Source: Patescibacteria group bacterium | Lineage (GTDB): Bacteria > Patescibacteriota > Minisyncoccia > UBA6257 > JAKLIH01 | Direction of reading: 5' to 3' | DNA: 39,076 nucleotides | NCBI GenBank assembly: GCA_022709715.1 | Contig: JAKLIH010000007.1 | Location: 1-39,076, forward strand | In this document: positions 9,478 to 18,589 of the stretch, piece after piece | Layout: each line of letters opens with the position of its first letter | Position numbering within the stretch: the first letter of the stretch is position 1 | Notes under the pieces: model-generated | Databases searched by the model: none | What the model was told of the DNA's origin: nothing | The model's input: only the letters and a program-made list of their open reading frames with translations | Translations under genes and position numbers: made by a program

Positions 9478-9987
9478 TTAATGATTTTGTTTATTTTTGA
9501 TTGTATTTATTTTGAAGCTTTCTATTTTTCAATTCTTATCAAAAATAAAAGTTCCTCTAAGTTGTAATCCGGACAATACCCCTGGCAATCAATGTGTATC
9601 ATCTTCTCACATATTATAAAAAGGGAGCTTATTTATTGGTCATCATTTTGGCTTTTCTTCTTCGGTTTCGATTGGTTTGCCTTTTCATTTTGTCGCTACA
9701 AATATTGAAATTTTTTGATTGTCTTTTTGATCAGCTAAATAATAAAATTTTAGCACGGCCATTTTTTTATATTCTAATGGTGTTATGCCAATTTCTTCTT
9801 GTGTCTCACGAATCATTGTGTCTACAATTGTTTTATCTTCTTTATTTTTTTTACCTCCAATTCCGTTTCATTTTCCTCAGCCAATTCCTCTTTTTTTAAT
9901 TCCAAGTAATACCTTGCCATCTTTTACCAAAAAGCAATGGGTTGATTCTATTTTTATATTTATATTTGCTTTATTTTTATTCGTCAT
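9478..9987 (-). CDS. Nudix hydrolase, MTH1/8-oxo-dGTPase type
   Basis: The 169-residue protein has a Nudix box after GIKKRGIGWGKWNGIGGK, ending VDTMIRETQEEIGI (RExxEExG). The GxGKWNGxGGK lead-in is that of the MTH1-like group that sanitises oxidised purine nucleotides, and PWWPINKLPFYNMWEDDTHWLPGVL resembles its C-terminal half. The box has one extra residue and a Lys where the first Glu is expected, so metal binding may differ. About nine Trp codons are all UGA, so the gene is invisible in the standard code; shadow frames on the plus strand at 9594-10063 are not genes. The start is ATG at 9985-9987 and the stop TAA. Confidence 0.88.
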
Positions 9988-10012
9988 TATATTATATATT
10001 TTAATATATATT

Positions 10013-10042
10013 AATATATTTTTTTTAAAAAAACAAGATCAA
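10013..10042 (-). promoter_or_regulatory. Weak candidate promoter before the Nudix-gap-folD genes
   Basis: On the minus strand there is TTGATC (10037-10042), 18 bases, then TATATT (10013-10018), in the 55-base AT-only gap between the sugar transferase stop and the Nudix start. The composition makes chance matches likely. Confidence 0.25.
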
Positions 10043-11347
10043 TTAAATAAAAGGTATTTTTAAAGTTTTAACAATAATATAAAAATCGAGTCAAATTGAA
10101 TAATTTTTAATATAATATAAATCATATTTCAACTTCTCTTTCGCTTCATCTATTGAGTGAGTATTTTTTTGGTTGATTTGAGCTCAACCAGTGAGCCCCG
10201 GAGTAAATAAATGGCGGATATCATAAAAATTGATATTTTGTTTAAAAGTATTAGCTAATTCAATTTCTTCGGGGCGAGGGCCAACAAACGATAAATCTCC
10301 TTTTAAAATATTAACAAACTGAGGCCATTCATCGATATAAAGTTTTCTTAAAATACGACCAATTAAAGTAATACGTTTATCATTGGGCATGGTTCAAGCT
10401 GGGCCATTAAAACGAGCATTTGATTCCATGGTGCGGAATTTATATAAAGTGATAGTTTTGCCATGTTTACCTTGGCGTTTGCTTAAATAAAATATTGGAC
10501 CAGAAGATGTGGTTTTGATTAATAAAATGATAATTGGTCATAATGGTAGTGTAACAATCAAAAACATTGAGCTAAAAAATATATCACTTAAACGCTTGAT
10601 AAAATAAACTGGTAAATATTTATTGGGATTGATGGTTTTTAATAATCAGTTATAATCTATGGTTTCAATGGATATTTTTTGGAAAATAGTTTCGTAAAAA
10701 GCTTCAAAAGTTTGAAAATTAATATTTTTGAAAAGCAATGGATAAAGTTTTTGGGTGGATATTTTGTTAGATTGAATTACAATAGTTTTGACTTTATTTT
10801 GAATGGCGAAATCTTTAATGTGCTCGATATCGACGGTGTCGGGATAAGTGATAATTTTTAATCCAAAAGCATCATTATTGTTAATAATATTTTGAATTTG
10901 TAAAGATAAATCGGTGGTGGGTATCAACAATATATTGATTTTTTCAAGAATATTTCTTTTTTGTAGCCAAAAATGATTAATATAAATAAATAAACTGGAA
11001 ATGATTCAAAATAATAGTAAATTGGTTTTTGGAGTTATGCCAATGGGCATGATATAAAAGTAAAGAACGCCAGTTAAGATTAAAAATAATTGAATGCGAC
11101 CAAGAAAAGCAATAAAATCAATATTTTTTAATTTAAAGCCATAGTCATAAAGATTGTTAATAAAATATATAAAAATAGTTAACAAAATTAGTGGTGTAAA
11201 AGCGATAAGATGGTCATTGATGATAATTTGGTCAAGATTGCCATAAAATCGAAAAATAATGACTAATAGTAAACTTAAATATAACACTATTAAATCTAGA
11301 GTTGATAACAACAAACCATAATATTTTTTATAAAAACCAATATTCAT
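10043..11347 (-). CDS. Polyprenyl glycosylphosphotransferase (initiating sugar transferase)
   Basis: The 434-residue membrane enzyme transfers a sugar-1-phosphate to undecaprenyl phosphate, starting surface glycan synthesis. The N-terminal half has four membrane helices and a Rossmann-like region ([13 protein letters not shown]); the C-terminal bacterial sugar transferase domain starts with a helix at [20 protein letters not shown] and carries [37 protein letters not shown] and PGLTGWAQI, where UGA is Trp388 at a nearly invariant position. It is of the WbaP/WcaJ/EpsL type; the sugar is not predictable. It begins 5 bases after the O-antigen ligase-like gene, so the pair is cotranscribed. Confidence 0.92.
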
Positions 11348-11352
11348 ATAAA

Positions 11353-13653
11353 TTATTTTGCTAGATTATTTAATTGATTTTCCAAATCTTTTAAAGCCGA
11401 TTCAGTTGAAGAACTATAGTTGGTGGTGCGCTGAGATTCATAAACTTTGGTGGCTTGGTTTAAAGCCTGCCTCGCTGAAGAGTAATTTTTAAGATTAATA
11501 TGAGCTTTGGCGAGTTCAATATAAATTTGATAACGATTTAAATTGCTAGGTAAATATCTATTGATAGTATCAATGGCGGAAGCGGATTCATCGTATTTGT
11601 TGAAAATAGTAATGGTTGTGATTAATTGATCAATGGATTCAAAAACTAAATTTTTTTCTTGACTGAGTTTTAATTCTTTTATACCCTCCTTGATATTTTT
11701 TTCTTTATCGATTAAATAAACTCCATAAATTCAATGAAACTTTCCACTTTCCGAATATAATTTAACAAATTCAGAAGCTAATTGCTTGCCCAAAACTCAA
11801 TCTTTTGGATCGCGCGAATTTAATAAAACTTGAATTTCAAAGAAATCTAATTCGGATAAACGCATGCCTATAGATTTGGTAATATCTATTATTTCTAAAG
11901 TTCTTTTGACATCAGCCGATGTAATACCAAGGTTCTTATTGGCGCCCTTACTGGCAATATGAGCCAATTGATAAAGATAAAGACGCGTACGATATGGATA
12001 CCTTTTTGATAATGTTATTTGGGCATTATGAATAATATTATAATAGTCTAATAATTGTTGATTTGTAAAATTTTTTTGATTTACCGTAAAAGTATTAAAG
12101 AATCCAAAATACAGAGCATCTTGATGAGGGTTTTTAATTTTGGTGTTTCTCAAAACATTAAGAGCTGTATTCACTTTTCCGCTAGTAACTAATTTTTTTA
12201 TTTTTAAATGAAAACTATCATAATATCAAGTCAAAATATTAAATTGATAAATATTGATAGCCATAAATACGGCAACTAAAATAATGATTAAATTTGATCA
12301 ATTTTTGGGAATGTTAATATTAATTTTGTTTTCGTTTTTTAAAACTATTATGAATCCCAATAATACTATGAGAGAAATAAAACCCTCAAAAATATCAAAC
12401 ATAAATAAGTTTTGAATAAAATAAGCAACAATACCAAGAATTAGTGATAAACCAGCATAAAAATCAATATTATCACTTAGCATTAGATCACGAATATTTT
12501 TGTAAGCAAAGAAATAAATTCCTAGAAAGAAAATAATCCCAAAAATGCCGGTGGTAGCCATAATTTCAATTGGCATGTTGTGAGCTTTATCAAAACGACT
12601 TTGCTCAGGAACAACATTGGTGATTATAGGCTCAAAGTTTTTTTGAAAGCAAATTTCAAAATTATCGAAACCATAACCTAATAATGGTCTTTGTAAAAAA
12701 CAATTTATACCAATCTTGGTGACAAAAATACGGCTAAGGGATGAACCATCGCTTAGATTAAAAGTTGTTAAACGGTTAACGAGATGATTATTTCTCAATA
12801 GAGATGTATTTTTAAATGCAAACATACAAAAAACTATTGAACAAGCAATTAATAGGATAATAATGCCAATTTTTTGAGTGTCAATTTTTAACCAATGATT
12901 TAAACTATGATTAGGATTGATAATTAAACTAATTAGTAAAAACAAACCAGTAACACCTATTGATAGAAAAGCTCCACGGGAAACTGTAAAAATTAAACAC
13001 ACAATATACATAATACTTATAAAAATATGGAATCATAATTCTCAATTTTTATAATTAGTTTGGAGTTTGGTAAAAAATAAATAAAGATTGATGTAGAAAA
13101 ATATGATAATAATAGCGGCAAAATATAAGGGGTTACCAGTAAAACCAGCAAAACGATTAGTTAAAATATTTTGATTTTGGATAATATGATTAACAATATA
13201 AATTAAAAATGATAAACTGCCCATTGAAAAGATGATGAGATTCCAATAATTAAGTAGTTTATGTCATAATTCTTTGGTTGAAAGAACACTGGAAATAATT
13301 ATAAGAAAAATTAAAAAATTGATCAAATTAAAAGTACCCATCATTCTTTCGGCGGTGGATCAGAAACTTTGACTCGGATCAAGGCTAAATTGGCCAGAGA
13401 TAAAACAAATAATAACAAAAAGCAGAAAAGATAATAAAATACTATTTTTAGATGGTAAATATTTTTTGTCTTTTAATATTAACACAACATAACAAAATAG
13501 CATGATAGCCACAATAATTCTAAATATAATAATTTTAGTTGTGACATATGGGAAAATTAGTCCAGTATAATAAATACCCGGTGTGAAAGCGGTTAAAACG
13601 GTTAATCAATAAATAATATTATGTAATATTTTTTCCGAAAAATATTTTAGCAT
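11353..13653 (-). CDS. O-antigen ligase/polymerase-like membrane protein with C-terminal TPR-like region
   Basis: The 766-residue protein has about 10-12 membrane helices in the first 460 residues. The loop QFSLDPSQSFWSTAERMMGT matches the CPR-type O-antigen ligase domain, as do NRFAGFTGNPLYFA, FTVSRGAFLSIG, RIFVTKIGINCFLQRPLLGYGFDNFE and RFDKAHNMPIEIMATTGIFG. The last 300 residues are soluble helical repeats (ALNVLRNTKIK, SARQALNQATKVYES) like tetratricopeptide repeats. The domain polymerises or transfers glycans, or glycosylates proteins such as pilins; which one cannot be told here. Several UGA codons are read as Trp (LTWYYD, FHWIYG). The start is ATG at 13653, 9 bases after rpoD. Confidence 0.88.
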
Positions 13654-13662
13654 ATTGAAGGG

Positions 13663-14943
13663 TTATAAATTATTATGTTCGTAAAACTCTTTGAGGCGAT
13701 TAATTAATGGATGGTTCTTTAGCTTTTTTAAAGCTTTCATCTCAATTTGTCTTATGCGCTCTCGGGTAACACCAAAAACTTCGCCCACTTCTTCAAGAGT
13801 ATGAGGAATACCATCTTCTAAGCCAAAACGCATACGCAAAACCTTTTGTTCACGGGGTAATATATCTTTTAAAATTTCGTTTAATTGTTGCATCATTAAA
13901 TCTTGAGAAGCTGAATCTTCGGGTGAAATGGTGCTCTCGTCTTTTATAATATCTTTATAGGAACTATTGTTGTCTTCATCATCAGAAAAAGGTTGATCTA
14001 ATGAAAATGTATCTTGATTAATTTTTTTCAAATATCTTACTTCTTCAACAGCCAGTCCTAATTCAGCGGCTAATTCTTCAGCTGAAGGTTCACGATCAAG
14101 TATTTGAATTAAATTGCGATTAGCTTTGCGATAGCGAGTTAATACTTCAACAATATGAACGGGAATGCGAATGGTTCTAGAATGATCGGCTATAGCACGA
14201 GAAATACCCTGGCGAATTCAACAAGTGGCATAAGTTGAAAATCGATAACCTTTTTGAGGGTCAAATTTTTCAACAGCGCGACGAAGGCCAATATTTCCCT
14301 CTTGAATTAAATCTAATAAATCTAATCCACGAGTTTGAGCGGCAAATTTTTTAGCAATATTGACGACTAATCTTAAATTGGCTTCAAGCATTCGTTTTTG
14401 AGCCACTGCATCTTTTTTGACCAGTTTTTGATATAATTCTTTTTCTTCTTCGGGAACAATTAATGATATTTTACCTATTTCTTTAAGGTAGGTTTTTATG
14501 TTGTTAGGAGCATTATGTCATTCTTCTAAAGAAGTTGACCTAACTAATTCTTCAATACTTAAATCTTTATCTACTTCCAGAACATCTAAGTTTTTAGTAA
14601 TTGTAACATTGTCGTTCATTAAAACATTAAAAACATGATCTAAACCTTTTATGTTTAGCTCTGGATATGGAATTAAATTTAAAATTTCGCCAAAAGTAAC
14701 AAAACCTCGAACATCGTTTTTGACTCGCAAAACATTTAATACCTCTTGTATTTCTTCATCGCTATATTTATGAGGTTTTTGATTTAAAACAATGGGTTTA
14801 TTTTTTTGATTTTTTCTTTTACGCAAAACTTTTTTAACTGGTTTTTTGACTAGTTTTTGGCTTGATTTTTTAGTCACCTTTTTAACAACTTTTTTCTTAG
14901 ATAGTTTTTTTGTTGTTTTTTTCGGGTTTATTTTTTTAACCAT
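13663..14943 (-). CDS. rpoD: RNA polymerase sigma factor RpoD, sigma70 family
   Basis: The 426-residue primary sigma factor has, after a very Lys-rich N-terminus (about 50 residues of KKxTKK-type sequence), a region 1.1-like domain ([10 protein letters not shown]), then region 1.2 ([15 protein letters not shown]), region 2 ([48 protein letters not shown] with UGA as Trp242 where STYATWWIRQ is typical), region 3 (TRIPVH-type RTIRIPVH) and region 4 ([35 protein letters not shown]). It binds core polymerase and recognises -35/-10 promoters, in line with the TTGA-17-TATAAT-type sites seen here. It follows dnaG after 10 bases, echoing the classic dnaG-rpoD pairing of bacteria. Confidence 0.96.
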
Positions 14944-14953
14944 AAATGAATAT

Positions 14954-16759
14954 TTATTTTAATTTATTAAGAATATCGCAAATTGTATTTAATTCATTAA
15001 TGAGCTCGATTGATCGAATTGAGTCATTTTGGTTTTCAGCGTTTTTTATTTCATTTTGAATATTATTGATTTTATTTTTATAATATTCATGTTTCAATAA
15101 TTTTATAAAATTATTTATTTCGGCTATAATGATTTCATCACTTTGTTTTAACAAATCATCATATTTGATATTATTAATATATAAATTATCAATAATTTCT
15201 TTATTTTGAGGATCAATATTTTGATCATTAATGACTTCGATACCCTTCTCTTTTATTAAAAGCAAAATATCTTGAAATTTAAAATTAAAAAATTCAATAT
15301 TGTCTAAAATAATATTTTTTAACATTAATGGTTTTTGAATAAAAGTGGACAAAATGACTTCCGATAATGTTTCGGATTTGGTTTTTAATAACGATGAATG
15401 GTCACTATCAAAATTGTTTTGTTTGGGTTTTAAATAAATATCTTCGGTTTCTTCGGGGTTAATTTTTTTAAAGGTTTCTTCAATAGCGCTTAAATTTATG
15501 TCTAGTATGTCGGCTAGTTTATTTAAATAGTGAGATATTTGAATCAAATCTTTTTCTCATTTTAATTTTGGCAAAAAATAATTTAAAAATTCATTTTTAC
15601 CAGCAATATTATTGGTATTAAACATATTTAAGCCATGATCAATATAAAAATCCATGACTGGTAGACTTTGGTCGATTTTTTCGGGTAATTTATTAGGTAA
15701 AATATTAACAAAATCCGAAATGTCTTTAGCTTCAGTGATATTTAAAATTTTAATTTGAAAGCCAAGAGATAGGGCTAATTTTATATTTCGTTCAGTGGCC
15801 ATTTTTCCAGCTTCATCATTGTCGTAAGCAAGAATGATTTTATCGCAAATACGTTTAAGTAAAGTTAGTTGATCAATAGTTAAAGCTGTACCTAAACTGG
15901 CAACTATATTTTTTATACTATCTAAATAAGCGGATAAAAAATCCATAGTACCTTCTACTATTACAGCTTCGTTTTGTTGAGCGATATATTTTTTGGTAAC
16001 ATTTAAACCATAAAGTATTTTTCCTTTTTCATATACTTTGGTTTGAGGTGAATTGACATATTTGCCAGTTTCGTCAATATTTTTTATGGTTTTAAGAGGC
16101 GATGATCCTTCAAAAATTCTGCCAGTGAAAGCTACTGGTTCATTTGAATTATTAAAAATTGGAAACATAATGCGAGATCGAAAACGATCATATAAATTGT
16201 TGCCTGATGGTTTACTGGTGTTTTGAATGAATAAACCAGTTTCAAATAAGTCTTTTGAGGTGTAACCTTTATCAATTAAATAATTTAAAGCTTCATTTCA
16301 ATTATCATTGCTAAAACCAATTTTAAATTCATTAATGATTTCTTCAGTTAAACCGCGTTTAATTAAATAATCTTTAACATTGGAATTTTTATTTAAATTG
16401 GTTTTATATAGTTCAATTACATCTGAAAAAATATTATAAATGGTTTTGTTTTGAGAACTTACTTGATTATCAAACCGAGGCAATTTAACACCGGCTTTAT
16501 CAGCTAAAATTTTTAAAGCGGTAATAAAATCAACATTTTCAATATTCATAACAAATGTAAATATATCGCCAGTTTTTAAACAACCAAAACAATGTCAAAT
16601 TTGACGTTGAGGAGATACAAAAAAAGACGGTGTTTTTTCATTATGAAAGGGACAGCAAGCTTTGTAATTAGTGCCAGCTTTTTGCAGTTGAATATAATTA
16701 GATAAAACATCAACGATGTTTAATTTGGATTTTATTTCTTCTTTGGCGTCAAATTCCAT
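14954..16759 (-). CDS. dnaG: DNA primase
   Basis: The 601-residue primase makes RNA primers for replication. It has the CHC2 zinc finger near residues 38-60 ([15 protein letters not shown], then QIWHCFGC with UGA as Trp55), the primase core ([29 protein letters not shown]), the TOPRIM domain with Glu269 (VIVEGTMDF) and Asp313/Asp315 (LAYDNDEAG), and an Ile/Asn-rich C-terminal helical domain for helicase contact. UGA also encodes Trp in NDNWNEALNY and KLKWEKDL. The start is ATG at 16757-16759, 2 bases after the dgkA stop, and rpoD follows after 10 bases. Confidence 0.96.
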
Positions 16760-16761
16760 AG

Positions 16762-17148
16762 TTAATATTTAAAATAAATTTGAATTAAAGAAAAAATTTT
16801 GGGTATAAATATAATACCGCCAATAATGCCAGCCCCAATAGAAACGATGGCCACGCCACCAGCAATTAAATCTTTAATATTTCTAACTTTGGCATTAATT
16901 TCGGGATGAAATAAATCTAAAAAATGTTCTAAACTAGTATTAAATAATTCTAAAGAAATAACAGCTGTAATTAACATGATTACAGCTATTCATTCACCAA
17001 AAGATATTTTAAAATAAAAACCACAAGCGACAACAACAATGCTAATTAAAGTCATTAAAGTCAAATTTTGTTCTTTACCAAAACAAAATCTTATTCCGTC
17101 TCAAGCATATTTTCAACTCATGAAAAAAGATTTTAGGAAGCGATACAT
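16762..17148 (-). CDS. dgkA: Diacylglycerol kinase, prokaryotic DgkA/undecaprenol kinase family
   Basis: The 128-residue integral membrane kinase has three helices. Family marks are [22 protein letters not shown] at the N-terminus, [17 protein letters not shown] (the ExxNTAIE motif, catalytic Glu region) and [18 protein letters not shown] (KDxAAGAV). In Gram-positive-like lineages this family phosphorylates undecaprenol, feeding the lipid carrier used by the sugar transferase at the end of the same operon. Three UGA codons are Trp (MSW, YAW, GEW). The start is ATG at 17148, 22 bases downstream of the tRNA-Ser(UGA). Confidence 0.92.
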
Positions 17149-17170
17149 TAATTGTTGTTTATTTTTTAAG

Positions 17171-17257
17171 CGGAGAGGGCGAGATTCGAACTCGCGATAC
17201 CCTTTCGGATATAACAGTTTTCAAGACTGTCTCCTTCAACCACTCAGACACCTCTCC
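17171..17257 (-). tRNA. tRNA-Ser(UGA anticodon, reads UCA)
   Basis: The 87-base class II tRNA has acceptor GGAGAGG pairing with CCTCTCC, anticodon loop CTTGAAA with anticodon TGA, a long variable arm closed by CCGAAAGG, T-arm GCGAG-TTCGAAT-CTCGC, and discriminator G. CCA is not encoded (GCTTA follows). It sits 22 bases upstream of dgkA on the same strand. Broken copies of its 5' half lie at 17301-17330 and 17433-17464. The anticodon name should not be confused with the recoded UGA codon. Confidence 0.95.
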
Positions 17258-17300
17258 ACTTAAAAAATAATTGATTATTGCCTATTTATTTAGAATTTGC

Positions 17301-17330
17301 TTCAGAGTCTCCTTCAACTCTCCACATTAA
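17301..17330 (-). pseudogene. Broken copy A of the tRNA-Ser(UGA) 5' half
   Basis: Read on the minus strand, this is GTGGAGAG joined directly to GTTGAAGGAGAC and then TCTGAA. The intact tRNA-Ser(UGA) has GTGGAGAG, then GTGTCTGAGTG, then GTTGAAGGAGAC. The copy thus lacks the 11-base D-arm segment and stops in the anticodon stem. No 3' half follows, so it cannot be a functional tRNA. Confidence 0.6.
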
Positions 17331-17408
17331 CTTTGCGCTAGAATCTATAATCTATATTAAAATAATAAATATTTAATGCGATTATTTATTTTAATGTATC
17401 AAGTCGAT

Positions 17409-17453
17409 AGTAAAGTTAGTGTGGGGACTATCGCACTCAGACACTACTTTACT
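17409..17453. other. Long hairpin with an alternative pairing
   Basis: AGTAAAGTTAGTGT (17409-17422) pairs with ACACTACTTTACT (17441-17453) with a single bulged T, an 18-base loop between. A competing 7-base pairing, CGATAGT (17405-17411) with ACTATCG (17427-17433), uses part of the same stem and loop. The two folds exclude each other. The region also contains broken tRNA copy B. Confidence 0.6.
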
Positions 17454-17464
17454 TAAAAAATAAT
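17433..17464 (-). pseudogene. Broken copy B of the tRNA-Ser(UGA) 5' end with its flank
   Basis: The plus-strand block CACTCAGACAC, seven divergent bases, then ACTTAAAAAATAAT matches the 5' part of tRNA-Ser(UGA) plus 14 bases of its upstream flank (17241-17271). The identical flank shows duplication of a segment rather than chance similarity. The acceptor strand has decayed (TACTTT for CTCTCC), and a strong hairpin has formed with 17409-17422. Confidence 0.6.
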
Positions 17465-17472
17465 TTAGTTAG

Positions 17473-17501
17473 ACTTTATAAATTAAAAATCCCCTTGTCA
17501 A
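17473..17501 (-). promoter_or_regulatory. Candidate promoter reading toward the broken copies and tRNA-Ser(UGA)
   Basis: A perfect TTGACA (17496-17501, minus strand) is followed after 17 bases by TAAAGT (17473-17478) or after 15 bases by TATAAA (17475-17480). Transcription would start near 17466 and run through hairpin 17409-17453, both broken tRNA copies and tRNA-Ser(UGA), possibly on into dgkA-dnaG-rpoD. Confidence 0.45.
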
Positions 17502-17744
17502 ATATTATTAAAAGTGGTTGTTTAATAATAAATTATCGCGATAAAACAGTCATTTTATAGCCGCTTTATGTGATTTAAGAGTAAGGTTATTATACTAAAT
17601 ATGTAATCAAAAGTCAATAGGATAATAAATTAAAAATCAAAAATTAAAAATAAAAAAATAACATTAAAACAAAAGTAAAATAATAAAGTAATTTTATGTC
17701 TATGTTGTAAATGATAAATAAATATGTTAAATTATTAATATATT
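17502..17744. other. Gene-free AT-rich spacer with hairpins
   Basis: No gene seen. TATTATTAAA and TTTAATAATA form a 10-base perfect stem around AGTGGTTG (about 17503-17530), followed closely by the 12-base palindrome TTATCGCGATAA. Bases 17630-17690 are A-rich low-complexity words (ATTAAAAATCAAAAATTAAA). The stems could belong to a small structured RNA or mark divergent transcription; no family was recognised. Confidence 0.4.
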
Positions 17745-17785
17745 GGAGAGATCGCATAGTGGTCGAGTATGAAGCTTGTTACCAA
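17745..17785 (+). pseudogene. tRNA-like 5' half
   Basis: GGAGAGA-TC followed by GCATAGTGGTCGAGTATG looks like an acceptor strand plus D-arm with the GG of the D-loop, then AAGCTTG like the start of an anticodon stem. No matching anticodon 3' stem, T-arm or acceptor follows before an AT-rich hairpin (CAATTTG/CAAATTG, 17783-17813). Its GGAGAGA can pair with TCTCTCC at 17969-17975 in the 3' half beyond the intact tRNA-Ser(GGA). It is most likely a decayed tRNA. Confidence 0.5.
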
Positions 17786-17829
17786 TTTGTTTATTAAAAA
17801 TAAATACAAATTGCAATCCCTTTTATAGC

Positions 17830-17917
17830 GGAAAGGTGCAGGAGTGGTTTAACTGGCAGTCCTGGAAAGACTGTGTATCGAAAGGTACCGCGAGTTCGAA
17901 TCTCGCCCTTTCCGCCA
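17830..17917 (+). tRNA. tRNA-Ser(GGA)
   Basis: The 88-base class II tRNA includes an encoded CCA. It has acceptor GGAAAGG with CCTTTCC, anticodon stem CAGTC/GACTG around loop CTGGAAA (anticodon GGA), a long variable arm with CGAAAG loop, T-arm GCGAG-TTCGAAT-CTCGC and discriminator G. It is the only RNA gene on the plus strand and is flanked on both sides by tRNA-Ser-like half sequences. Short protein-like frames in this area are tRNA shadows. Confidence 0.96.
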
Positions 17918-17924
17918 TAGAGAT

Positions 17925-17977
17925 GGGAGAAAGCGTGTATACCGAAAGGTATCGAGGGTTCGAATCCCTCTCTCCGC
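17925..17977 (+). pseudogene. tRNA-Ser-like 3' half
   Basis: The segment reads AAGCGTG (anticodon 3' stem), the variable arm TACCGAAAGGTA, T-arm GAGGG-TTCGAAT-CCCTC, then TCTCC-G. The D-arm and 5' anticodon strand are missing: GGGAGA is joined directly to AAGCGTG. The acceptor is two bases short unless it shares bases with the T-stem. It may be an internally deleted tandem copy, or the 3' part of a tRNA whose 5' part is at 17745. Confidence 0.55.
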
Positions 17978-18106
17978 AAATTAGCAAAATCAGGGTTTTG
18001 AAGGCTTTTGTCCTCAAAATCCAGATTGGGTAATTTAACCTATGCTTAAAAAATGTTGTTATATAGCTAACAATTATTTTTAAAATTTAATTTTTTATAT
18101 TAATAA
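17978..18106. other. Spacer after the tRNA cluster
   Basis: The 129 bases hold no gene. The first part contains AAAATCAGGGTTTTGAAGGC followed by TTTTGTCCTCAAAATCCAG, with weak internal complementarity; the rest is AT-rich. No clear terminator stem. Confidence 0.35.
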
Positions 18107-18520
18107 TTACCAACCACCCATCGTGCAATTATCATCTACAACTTGTTGAAGGCCCTTATCATTGCCAAAAGTTTGGTCAATGGTGTCTCAATTCATAGTT
18201 CCCTTAGGGAATAAACAATTAAGATTAACAGTGCCGTTGATTTTTCTTTGAAAATGACATTTATCATTTTCAATGCCCAAAATAATTATTTCAATAGCTG
18301 TTCCATCGGTACCAATTAATTTTCCACTAACTGGCAAACAATTATTCATACGATCCATAAAACAGGATGGATTTTCCATGGTGCCACAATCTAGCATTTC
18401 ATTAGATGGGATTTGAGTGGTTGTGGTGGTAGTGATATCTCCCTTCTTGTTATTAAACAAAAAGAAACCAATAACAACAACCAAAACTATTACAATAATA
18501 TATATAATAATATTTTTCAT
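18107..18520 (-). CDS. Small membrane-anchored extracellular protein of unknown function
   Basis: The 137-residue protein starts MKNIIIYIIVIVLVVVIGFFLF, a single N-terminal membrane helix, then a Thr-rich linker (ITTTTTTQ) and a Cys-containing outer domain (EMLDCGTMENPSCFMDRMNNCLP, KCHFQRKINGTVNLNCLF, DDNCTMGGW) with five or six Cys that could form disulfides. I do not recognise the domain. UGA encodes Trp in MNWDTIDQ, while the last codon before the stop is UGG. It lies 56 bases upstream of htpX in transcription order reversed (htpX is transcribed first), separated from it by the terminator at 18562-18589, so it is probably its own unit. Confidence 0.75.
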
Positions 18521-18561
18521 GATTTTAAAATTAATATTTTTTAAAATATTCGACCTTTATT

Positions 18562-18589
18562 AAAAATATCCTAAAACTAGGATATTTTT
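18562..18589 (-). terminator. Rho-independent terminator of the htpX unit
   Basis: ATATCCTA (18566-18573) and TAGGATAT (18578-18585) form a perfect 8-base stem with a 4-base loop, extended by A/T pairs on both sides. On the minus strand it is followed by a T-run, and it includes the htpX TAG stop. The symmetry allows action in both directions. Confidence 0.75.

Noticed and set aside
9594-10063. Two hydrophobic plus-strand reading frames
   Set aside because: They are antisense to the Nudix gene, whose minus-strand frame has a clear family motif.
17776-18033. Short protein frames with GERDSNPRY-like sequences
   Set aside because: These are translations of tRNA-Ser and tRNA-like sequence, a common artefact.
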